Part shown: positions 34,652-44,947 of the stretch, piece by piece
Numbering within the stretch: the first letter of the stretch is position 1
How the letters are laid out: every line of letters starts with the position of its first letter
Assembly (NCBI GenBank): GCA_033296875.1
Contig: MU860097.1
Location: 1-64,000 of the forward strand
Direction of reading: 5' to 3'
Source of the DNA: Achaetomium macrosporum
Lineage: Eukaryota > Ascomycota > Sordariomycetes > Sordariales > Chaetomiaceae
DNA: 64,000 nt
Notes under the pieces: generated by a model
Databases searched by the model: none
What the model saw: the letters and a program-made list of their open reading frames with translations, nothing else
Told to the model about the DNA's origin: nothing
Translations under genes and position numbers: made by a program

Positions 34652-37637
34652 ATGTCTTCGGCCGCCAGACCGTCCTCGTACGCCGAAAAGCGAAGCAGTG
34701 GTGTAGCGGGCCTGGGAGACCGGGGCTCTACGGGCTCGGGAGGCTCTGCCTCGTCGCGGCCCCGCATGTCGGACGGCCGCTATGCCGACTCAGCGCACAA
34801 GCGGTCCGCCTCGGGCCATCCGAACCCGCGCTCGACGAGCAGCTCCTTTGAGGAGCGCCGCACAGAGAAGGTGCAGGTGACCACGCGGGAAACCTTCATA
34901 AACCGGATGAGGAGCCCGCCGCGCCGCAGCGCAGCCAGCGAGAAGAGCAGGATCTCCGATGGACACAAGAGGCGAGGCTCGGAGCCGAGGCCAAGGGAAG
35001 CCCGGCAAGAGACGCCCGCCCCAGGTACGCTCAGGTGGCACCCAAAGCAGATCAAGACGGTTTTTTGTGCTAAAACTAGAGAAATCATCAAGAGAAACCC
35101 CCTCCGCCGCCATGGGAACCCGAGGCGACTCTGTTGCCACACACCACGGCACCCCTGGCATGCCGCATCTCGATCCCTCCGCTTGCCTCGTCCGCGCCCC
35201 CGGCTCTGCATCCCAAACCCCTGCACGAACTCTCCCTAGAGGCTCAAGAAGCCGTCATCATCGAGGACCTGCTCTTTGTGTTTATGGGATTTGAAGGCCA
35301 GTACATCCGATTTGCGAAGGGGTACAATCCCTTCGAGGAGCGGGACCGCTTGTCCGGCCCTGAATGGCGCATCTTACCCGGCCTCGACCCGAGCCTACAC
35401 GACCTCACGCAGTCAATGCTTCGCATGGCCAGCCACTACACAGCTCTCCAGGCCTTTGTCGATGTGCAGAGCCGCGATGAATTTGGCTCCGTCAACCACG
35501 CCTTGTGTGCCTCCATACGGAAACTCCTGCAAGAATACCTTGTCATGATTGCCCAACTCGAGACCCAGTTTCTCACCGACGACTCCTTCACCCTGCACGT
35601 GCTGAACGTCCACGTATTGCCGACCAGCCATATGATGTCTCAGGTCTATGCCCTGGCGCACGAGCTCTTAAAGCGGAATGCACTGCTGGATGACGAGACA
35701 GACGAGTCCAGCGACAGCAACGACGACTTCGACCATATTCTGGAGCAGCTGAGGGAAGGCGGCGAGCTAGTACCGGGGAATATGACGGGGAAGAAGATAT
35801 GCAAGGGCGGCGTGGTGCTCGGGGTGATCACGAAGAGGCTAGAGTCCATGTCCGGAGACCCAGCGGCTCGCGCGCTGCTGACGACCTTGTTGCGGGATGC
35901 AAGCCGACCGTACATGACCATGCTGAACGAGTGGCTTCACCACGGGGCCATCAACGACCCACACTCGGAGTTCCTGATTAAAGAGCAGCGGAGTATCCGT
36001 CGGGAGCGGTTGGAGCAAGACTACACCGACGAGTACTGGGAGCGGCGATATACGATCAGGGATCACGATGTCCCGCCCCAGCTCGAGGGTGTCAAGGACA
36101 AGGTCTTGCTAGCAGGCAAGTATCTGAACGTGGTCAGGGAATGTGGGGGGGTCGATGTCAGTCTGCAGGTTAAGGATGTGCCGACTTCATTCGACGACAA
36201 CCGGTTTCTCGACAACGTCAACAACGCCTACGCCCATGCCAATGAGTCGCTGATGCGGCTGCTCCTGACGGCCCACGCGCTCCCTGCGAGACTGAGGTCG
36301 TTGAAACACTACTTCTTCTTGGATCCTTCGGACTATTTCTCGTATTTCCTCGAGCTAGGGGCTTCCGAGCTACGGAAACCGGTCAGGTCGGTCAACATCG
36401 GCAAGCTGCAATCCTTGCTTGATCTCGTCCTCCGCCAGCCCGGCAGTGTGGTGTCACTGGATCCGTTCAAGGAGGATGTCAAGGTCGAGATGAACGAAAT
36501 CACCCTGACCAAGTCGCTCCAACGCGTCGTCAGCATTACCGGTATCGAGCAAGGTGAGGCTCTGCAGCCGCTGTCGAGTAACCAGCCAGTAGAGGGCGAC
36601 AAGAACGCCAATGGCTTCACCTCACTGCAACTCGACTACGCTGTCCCGTTCCCTGTGTCTCTCGTCATTAGCCGTAAAACTGTCTGGCGCTACCAGGCGC
36701 TATTCCGTTACCTGCTCTCACTACGCTATCTGGAATCACAGCTATCAACAACCTGGCAGACGCACACGCGCGGTTTCGTGTGGTCCTACAGGTCGTCGGC
36801 GCCCAACCTCGAGGTCTGGAAGCGACGGGTCTGGACGCTGCGCGCGCGCATGCTAGTCTTCGTCCAACAGCTCCTGTACTTTTGCACTGCCGAGGTCATC
36901 GAACCAAACTGGCAGAGCTTGATGGCGCGTCTGCGCGGAAAAGACGGCGCTGGCCCGGACGGCGCTTCAAACGATCTCACCACTGGAGTCACTCGCACTG
37001 TCGACGAACTGATGCAGGACCACGTGGATTTCCTCGACACTTGCCTCAAGGAGTGCATGCTAACCAACAGCAAGCTGTTGAGGGTACGTTTCTGAGCCCC
37101 TTTCCCTTTCCCCCTATTCCCCGCCCCGGGACCTCATGGACTAACCACAACCTACAGATCCACTCCAAACTAATGCAAACCTGCACCGTTTTCGCAACCT
37201 ACACCAACTGGCTCTCGCGCGAGCTGGAGAAGGCCGACCCGGACCTGTCCGGCACCACAAAACCACCCAACATGACTGACGACCAATGGCGTCATTTCCA
37301 GTCCATCCGCTCCCATAAAATTTCCTCCCATTCCCAGTCTCAGGACCCAAACTCCTCAACCACCGCCCCCACAACAACAGGCGGGGCAGCAGCAGCAGGG
37401 GAAGGAGGAGGAGGCGGTGGAGGAGGAACAGGCGAAGCCCGCATCGCAGAGCTGTTTGACGTGATCCGCAAGTGGGAGACAAACTTCAGCCGGCACCTGC
37501 AGATCCTGCTCGACGCGCTCAACCACTACGCCGCGACGGAAACGGTTGTCTTGCTGAGTCTCTGCGCCCGGCTGAGCACGGCCAACCAGGGCACCGAATA
37601 CGCTGGGCTAAGGAGCGAGGAGGACAGTGTTGTGTGA
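34652..37637 (+). CDS. gamma-tubulin complex component 2 (Spc97/Alp4 family)
   Basis: Exons 34652-35024, 35093-37083 and 37158-37637, about 947 residues. A disordered Ser/Arg-rich N-terminal part of about 140 residues precedes the first GCP domain (LSLEAQEAVIIEDLLFVFMG; GLDPSLHDLTQSMLRMASHY). The second GCP domain has LKHYFFLDPSDYFSYFLELG and LQLDYAVPFPVSLVISRKT. The protein forms the small gamma-tubulin complex with GCP3 and nucleates microtubules at the spindle pole body. A low-complexity Ala/Gly insertion lies at about 37381-37435. The last two exons are sure; the first acceptor (AAG at 35090-35092) was chosen for phase and could differ. The start is the first ATG. Confidence 0.9.
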
Positions 37638-39237
37638 AGGGTTGTTTATTATACAGGACGTGGTTTTACTTCTCTGAAATACAAGGTATCATTGAGGTCG
37701 GGAGGTTCGGGGGTTAGGGTGGCTACCCTGATTCTTCGCTTGTCGTGCGGGCGGTCAAGGTGTTTTGGTAAAGGGGCGTTGAGATCTGGTTACGCTACCT
37801 ACTGTAGGGTTAGGTAAAATGTTCACTGGCGACGATGATGACATGGATGATGGAAGAGGGACGGAAAATATGCTAAAGTCAGAAGGCAGAGCTCTAAATG
37901 CCACACCTAGCTTGGGAGCATATCTTAGCGGAGGATCCCATGTATGGATGGTTTAAGAACATCGGCCATAGCTCTACCGGATGCCAATTGCAGAAGGGCT
38001 TGTCTACCACAGTAAATCCTTGGTGGTGAGAATCGTGAGGTCAGTTCATGCCGACAGGTATATCATATCGCCGTCTCACAATATCATGGAGTGAAGCCAC
38101 TCCGAATAGAACCCGGCGTATCATTTCGTGTTTGTTTGCATTAACGCAACGGAATGGCACCTGGCTGTCACGCATCAGACAAAATATCTGCACCTACTCA
38201 TCATCATGACCCCTACCTACCTAAACCTCAATTGCTTCCATCTCTGCCCCAGCTCCAGCTCCAGCGCCTCTCCGCTTTTTCCCATCCACGCAGCCTCAAC
38301 ACAACTAACCCCAAGCCCGTCGTCGGTCTCCCTCGTCCCACAACTAGCCGAATTGTCGACTCGATCCCCAAGTTAATCCCTGGTCTAACATCCATCTTCC
38401 CCCCAGAGCAAAGGTATCGCAGCCACCCAGCATCCGTCAACTCCTCCATATCCGTCACCTTGCATCTCCATCTCCTTAGTAACCCATCTCTGGTACGGCC
38501 AGCTCATGCCTCCATCCTCCCCCTTATCTCCCCCGGAACCTCCCACACTTCCCAGGTAGAATAAGCTAGCCCTGAAATATGCTCACCAGCTTCCGGCGGT
38601 AAATAGAGAGATGCAAGAACGACGAGAATCATGGAGTGCAGACGTAGCATATAATCAATACAGAACTGAAAAGCAGGAAGTTGAGAAGGCGGGATGCCGC
38701 GTACGACCGAGTCGACAGACGGGAAGCTTGTCATGGAGACAGCCTGCCGGGTTGCTGTATCAGCTGCCTTGAAACCATCTTCTCTCATTCTCGTCAACCC
38801 GTCTTCCTGCTCGGGTATGGAACTACTTTTCGCGCCAAGCATAGAAGCATTGGTGATCATGATCTATTTGTGATCCGCGCCAAAACTTTTCGTTGATCAA
38901 ATTGCCTTAGCCCCCTTGGCGTTCAAGTCATGACCGTATCAGGCGCCAGGAATTCTTCATCGAAGGCTGCCTAGGCCGTAAAAACCACAACAAGCCACAG
39001 AGGGAAGCTCCCACGATTATGCCAACATGAAACTGTAAATCGCAAAACTGAGAAACGATAAATGGATTGAATCAGAGAGAAAAAGACTCGCAACCGACCA
39101 AATGCAGAAGAGCAGCTACCAGGGTATTTTGCGCCAGGGGTATATCCAGCCGTTGGGGTATTTCTCTTTTCCTCGCAACTGACGTAAAAACGATCCGCGT
39201 CTAACGTTAAAACCGTGCAAAGCCGAACCATGGAATT
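37638..39237. other. intergenic region, mostly empty
   Basis: About 1.6 kb between the convergent GCP2 and KH-protein genes. One doubtful minus-strand frame at 38504-38860 is listed separately. Short TAGGGTTAGGT-like motifs occur near 37804. No RNA gene recognised. Confidence 0.5.
38504..38860 (-). CDS. hypothetical small protein (doubtful)
   Basis: An uninterrupted frame of 118 residues from a genuine ATG. It has a hydrophobic segment near residues 75-92 (CIDYMLRLHSMILVVLASLY) and a polar N-terminal half. No domain is recognised and the codon pattern is weaker than in certain genes. A possible GTGAGC donor follows PPEAG, so a spliced form is conceivable. It may be a chance frame. Confidence 0.22.
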   Translation of the reverse strand: MITNASMLGAKSSSIPEQEDGLTRMREDGFKAADTATRQAVSMTSFPSVDSVVRGIPPSQLPAFQFCIDYMLRLHSMILVVLASLYLPPEAGEHISGLAYSTWEVWEVPGEIRGRMEA

Positions 39238-42200
39238 CTAACGAAATGGCCCTGCGAGAGGGCCGGGGTATCCTGAATTGGTTGAATGAGACGTAGATGG
39301 GCGTCCGCTATCCGCGGACTGCCGGGGATGATGACGAGGTGTGGCATCGCCGGGCTGTGGAACCGCGAGCTTGTCAACGCCATTGCCGAAAGCATGGCCC
39401 GAGGACCACGGGTTGCTTTCGTCGTCCGGAAGGTTGACGCCGCTGTCATTCCACGGGTTGCGGTCGGCGTTGAAGCTGCGCGTTGACTCGATGGAGATGA
39501 GCGACGACTTGGACACGTTGCTGGAGCCCTTGAAGAAGCTGGCTGCCGACTGGGAGCTGTTCTTTCTACGGTCCAGGAACGATGAAATGGACGACATGCT
39601 GCCCGGTTTGCGCAGACAAGCAAGGATGCTCCGCTCACGGGCAACTTCCTCACCAAAAGACGGCCTTGTTGGCGAGTCGGTTGCCACCGCGGTGGGTGCA
39701 TGCTGAAGCAGCTTAGAATTGAAGAAGGGCAGTGACTCCTCGAAAGTGTCTGACTTGGGACGGGGAATGGCGCCCTTGATGGTGACAGGTTCCACTCCCG
39801 CTGTGGCAAACTCTGTATCGAGGAACTCCATGGCATCGCGGAGGCCGCCCGCGTTGTTGCGCGTGAAGGTCCAAAGGAGAGTGACCGTCGCCGAGCCATT
39901 CTCAGTACGCTCGTCGGGCTTTTCATGCACGGTAAGTTCAACTTCATACTGACTCTGGAGCTTGGGGACGATCGTCTGGACGAATTCGGGTGACTCAAGG
40001 TACTTGATCAGCGGAGCTGACCGTTCCAGGACCACCTCGTGTTTGTCTGGAACCATGCCCTGCAATTCAACCGTCAGTAAGCATGCAGGAGGCGTATGTT
40101 CAGCGGGGCGGCAATTACCAAGAACTGATCGATACACTTGGGAACAAGCCACTGCGGACCAGTGACCGTGACTTCATCGCTCGCCTGCTCGGTGCTTGGG
40201 AAGACGATCTTGCAGTTCCATGTTCTCTCCAATTCCTCAATCTCAGGCAGCCGCGTGAGCAGTTGACGGTGATAGAGACGGTCGACGCTGACGACTTGGG
40301 AGGTGAACTCGGAGTCCTTGGGGCGTACAGGTTAGCTGTTGGGACCTAAAGCGTAAGAGGTCGAATCTCTTACTGCTCGGTCGACCATCTCCAGAATCTC
40401 CGTCTTCACCAGCTCAAGACTCTGGGCATTGCGAGCCGGCGTGCGGCATATGACATTGTCAACCCGGCTGTCATCATCCTCCCGACCCATACCACCTTTA
40501 TATAATTAGCACGTGAGGGCCACTAGTAGGTTAAGACTTGGGAACTTACCTCGGTCCATGGCATTGGAGAACTTGACGAAGACAGAATGCTTCTTCATGA
40601 TGCGCTGAATGTGCTGCCCACCAATGCCGATGATACGCTTGTGGTACTGATCGGGAACGTGAAACGAGATGGACGCCGGCATCTCCTGCTCCACCATAGT
40701 CAAGCCCTGCTTGAGAGAGTCGAAGGATGGAGAGATAACCTCAATGTTGAAGTTATATTCGCCGAAGTTATCGAACATGATCTGGACGCTGCTCTGGCCC
40801 ATGATCTTGTTGATCTTGCCGTTCTTTTTGCCACTTACGAACTCCTTGTGCTCGTTGGCAAGCTCAATCCTGACACGGATCTGGTACGGAGACTGTACGG
40901 CGAATTTGATCTGGGCGATGACCAGCAGGGCGGCCTTGACCGACTCGTCAGAACCTGTGATAGAAAAGGATTGTCTGTCAAAGGAGACATCGGCATCCGA
41001 GTTGGCGCAGATATCCCCAAGCATTGTCCTGATATCTTGGTTGCTAGGCTGACGAGCATCCGGCTGCACAAAGATCCACGACGCAGTGTAAAATTGTCCG
41101 ACCTTGAGCTGGAGTGAGCACTAAACCTCGAGTGACCACAGAGAAAGAAATGGCTTACCAAGGCCATGAGCTCGCGAAGAGAGCGCTCTACGTGCAAGTT
41201 CTCAACAGCCTGCACGCGCACCATGCCCTTTCTGGACCCAAGGGGAGGAAACATGATGAAGGAACCGTTGGCCTCAACGATCTTACGGACTTTGTCCATC
41301 CGGCTGAGCAGAATGCTGTCAATCTTGGCAGCAGGAATAGGAACATCCTTTGCAAACAATCTAATGCGGGAGAGAAGTTCGTGGATCCGGAACTTGGCCT
41401 GCTCGATGGCCTGGGGCGTCTCGCCCGTGATGAAGACCTGGTTGGGATCCCGACGTTGGGCATTTGGCGGACAGTAGCGGTAACACCCTGAAAAGGGGGG
41501 AGGAAAGTAAATGGCCGTGTTCGTTACGGACTCGATAAGCTTGATGTTCTTGCGGTTGCGGCCAGACAACAGTTGGTGCATCGAGGCATCGAACATCACG
41601 GCATCGACAATTCTCCCGAGCTACGTTTAGTTAGCACAAGGTTCTTTCTATCCCGCAGCAGCTGGACAGGCATACGAGTTGGTCAATGTGAATGAGCACG
41701 CGCGTCTTGGCATGCTCAGAGGCCAGGTAGTCACCGTAGATGGCCACTCTCCAACGCTGATCCCTCGGCAACTCTACGTCACCGTTCAAGCCACCCACCA
41801 GGGGGGTCAGCTTGGGACCGAGCAGGAAGATGTCGACTCCACAAGCTACCGACGTCTCGTCCAAGAAGTCTGTCACCGACTTCTTCAAGACGCCCTCGGA
41901 GAGGTTGGCAACGAGATGCCCGTCCACGACGACCGTCGTGCAACGCTGTTTCAGAGTGGCAGTATTTTAGCGAAGGAGTAGAGGGATCACGGCAGCACAA
42001 TGAGGTTAACCCACCAATGAGAGAGGTGTGTGGTTCAGGATGGTCTCCCTCGTCTGATAAACTACGTCGGGCGCACCGGAGAGGCACACGGTGGTGACCT
42101 GACCACGAACATTCTTGGGGGTGGTCGAGATGACGTGGGCCTCAATGGGCAGTGGATTCGATGTGATGTCCCTGCAGAGCTGGCGCAACTGGGCGAGGTG

Positions 42201-42521
42201 CATGGCATGCACGGGTAGTTCGTAGACGGGGACATCGTCGGGGGCTTCCTCGGGGTGTGTCCATCGGAGTACAGCATCCGTGGTGGCGTGCAGGATGTCC
42301 TCAGTGTCTGGCCCGGCAAGGTCGGAGGCGAACGGGACGTTGAAAGAGTAGTGGACTGGGCCGTCGGCGACGGGCGGCAGCGGTATCGGAGGTGCACCCG
42401 GGGCTACGATGTCCCTTCGGGAATTGATGGCTGCCTGCATGCCCATATTTGCCCGCGACATGCTGAAGTTGGCAGGGCTCATCCGCTCGGGCCAGTGACG
42501 CATGTTTGCCAGCTTATTCAT
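39238..42521 (-). CDS. multi-KH-domain RNA-binding protein
   Basis: Exons 42521-42015, 41945-41676, 41620-41159, 41108-40550, 40495-40374, 40316-40119 and 40059-39238, at least 979 residues, all in phase. Several KH-like units can be seen: one with LSGRNRKNIKLIESVTNTAI, one with LLSRMDKVRKIVEANGSFIM, one with GKINKIMGQSSVQIMFDNFG, and one with HKRIIGIGGQHIQRIMKKHS (the canonical GxxG loop GIGG). The last 150 residues are disordered and Ser-rich. The layout resembles Bicaudal-C/vigilin-like proteins that bind mRNA in the cytoplasm; the exact family is not known to me. The 5' end is uncertain: the frame stays open without ATG to about 42740, with conserved-looking residues, so a further upstream exon may supply the true start. 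Confidence 0.85.
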
Positions 42522-44947
42522 TGTGAGATCCAAACGATCCTCGCTTCCCGTGTTGATGGTCTGTTGTCTGAGCGCCTGGCTGGTTGGGCCAGGGGTCGAA
42601 TCGTGAGGTTTTGTGCGTTCGAATTCGACAAGGAGACGGGTGTCGGGGGTTGTGGGGGGTTTGCAGGGACGGCAGCGGCAGAGGCGGCGGACGGCGAGGC
42701 AATTGGGGCTAAATGAGAGACCGAAGAAGAGACGTCAGGCTGCGCTGGAAACGAGGCGTCCAGCCGAGAAGACAGAAAAGAAATGGGTATCTCAGAGGGG
42801 AAAAGGCAGGGCGGTCTGAAAGGAAAACAGGGAGGAAGCTGTCGTGTGTTGTTGTCCTTCCTGCTATCTGCAGCTGGTGTTGGGGGAGGGGAAAGGACGG
42901 GAGGTGGAGGAGGAAAGACGGGCGACTTTGAGGGATTGGTGGATGGAAGCTGATGGACTGAGGCATCTAGTGGAGGTCCACCCCGGGCTACCTGCCAGCC
43001 ATGAGTTCCAGCAGGCAAGCTTCCCACTGGGCGCAGGGCCAGCGACGGGCGGAACAGAATGGGAGTAGCCTTCTGGTCCGTGCGCTGACTAAGGGTAGGT
43101 GCTCTGTCACGCGCGGCGCCCGGCCGTCCGCAGGAAAGAGTTCAAGAGCTCTCAAGTCTCAGATGAACACACGACTTCACACGCACTTCCGTCAAAACGC
43201 CAAGTGCAGATTAATGTTAAGGCAAGGTAACTTCATGGAAAATGCTCTCGCTACAGAGAGCTGGCAACTGGGATTGAACTCCTTGGGACAGGGACTTCAG
43301 CGTATGCGTTCATTCCTGCGTTCTGGAATGTGCTCATTCTCATGTAGGTGTTGTACGGATACTGCCTCACGACTGTTTTCTGTCCTTATTACGGTTGTCT
43401 GCTTGGTTCCATCCACACAACTCGTGAAGCCGGGCCATATTATGTAAACATGACCCGCGATCTTCGGTTTCCCGAATCACCTCCCAACCTGCTGCTGTCA
43501 TGCTACCTTACCTTAACCCTGGCCCATGAAGCTTGGACATCTCACGATGGTTATTGGGCCTGGATTCGAGTGAGATGCTTGTGGAGCCACACTGTCGTCT
43601 TGGCCGTGACGTTGTGCTTCCCGCTGCTGGACTTCGGACAGTAGCACAATCAACAGTGAGGGTACCTTTTCAGTGTCTTGAAATTACTCGACCATTGGAA
43701 CATTGTGTAAGGTATTGATTCTCCTCGGCAGGTATAGGCGTTGTAGCCAACTTCTAGAGTAATGACTATACAAACCCTGGGAGCGAGATGGCCGGGGGCC
43801 ACAGCAAACTGAAACTGACGGCAGGACGGCACCTGCCGACCCAGACTCGTTTGCGTGCAGTGCTGTAATCGCCAAGAAGCAGTGGGGGACCCACAGCATC
43901 TGCTGGACCGCAACGGGAACGTGACCATGGTCATCATCTCAGCTGCTCATTTCCAGTGTTGCCGGGAACCTTTCCTTGATGGAATTCATCACCTGGTCTC
44001 TCCCATTCCAACAAGAAGGGACGCATTGAAGATCAAAATAATAAACGCAAGTCTGCCTTCGGTGATCATCGATCTTCGCCTTGCAGCAGTAAAATCACAG
44101 TTGAGATCGCTGCGAGTCTCGGACTGCCACGGACACTGTGCCGCCCTTTGAATGTATATACATACACTAACCCATCACAACCTGAGAAACCAGGATGAGA
44201 CCAGGTTTAACTGGGACACTGGCTGTCAGTGCGCCTCGACAACGCTGGTGGACAACGAAACACCGACCCCGACCTCTCCGGATCGTCTCATTTACGAGAT
44301 GTGGCAGTGTTCGAGAAGCCAAACTTCCCTTGGCCTTCCCCGAAACGGGAGATGGAGCCGGGAGATTACTACCAATGAGGCGAAGCCTCAACCCCCTAAA
44401 TCCCTTGAAGCTTATCTCCATCAGACATACGGATACAGACACAAGCCGCAACGTGCCAGATGAGGGACACTTCAATTACATAGGATTTCGCGACAGGAAA
44501 GCTCCCAGGGCCGCAAAGCCCGGTGTCTTCGATCGTGGTGTGGTGCACTCTCCTTTTGACTATTGCTTACACATGCCGGACTTCGGGCTCAGCTTGCATC
44601 CCGAACTTCACGACACGGCTGACCCTCAACGAACTGCTTATCTGATCAACACCCAAATCTCACTATCCAGAGTTATACTCATAACCAGGACGTCAAGCAG
44701 CACGAGACTTTGTACTGTCCGTTGGCATCGACTTCGCCGCTGAAGAAGTAGTAACTCTCCTCTACCTCGATGCCCATTATTCCTACACGCCTTTGTAAGA
44801 ACTATAGTCAAGGCGCCTGATCTCCGTTGAAACAACCCAAATCAAAAACCAATGCACTGCTCGAAATAAAATACCGCTTTTCCCCGCCTTCCCACCCAAT
44901 GTTATGCGAATGCTACCGCAACCGTACAACAAACCTCAGCCACCCCC
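42522..44947. other. upstream region of the KH gene and intergenic sequence
   Basis: The first 200-500 bases probably hold the true N-terminal coding part and 5' UTR of the KH gene, on the minus strand, with a possible acceptor (ATTTAG) near 42711. The rest, about 43050-44947, contains only short frames with no recognisable domain and the 3' UTR of the following minus-strand gene. No RNA gene recognised. Confidence 0.5.
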
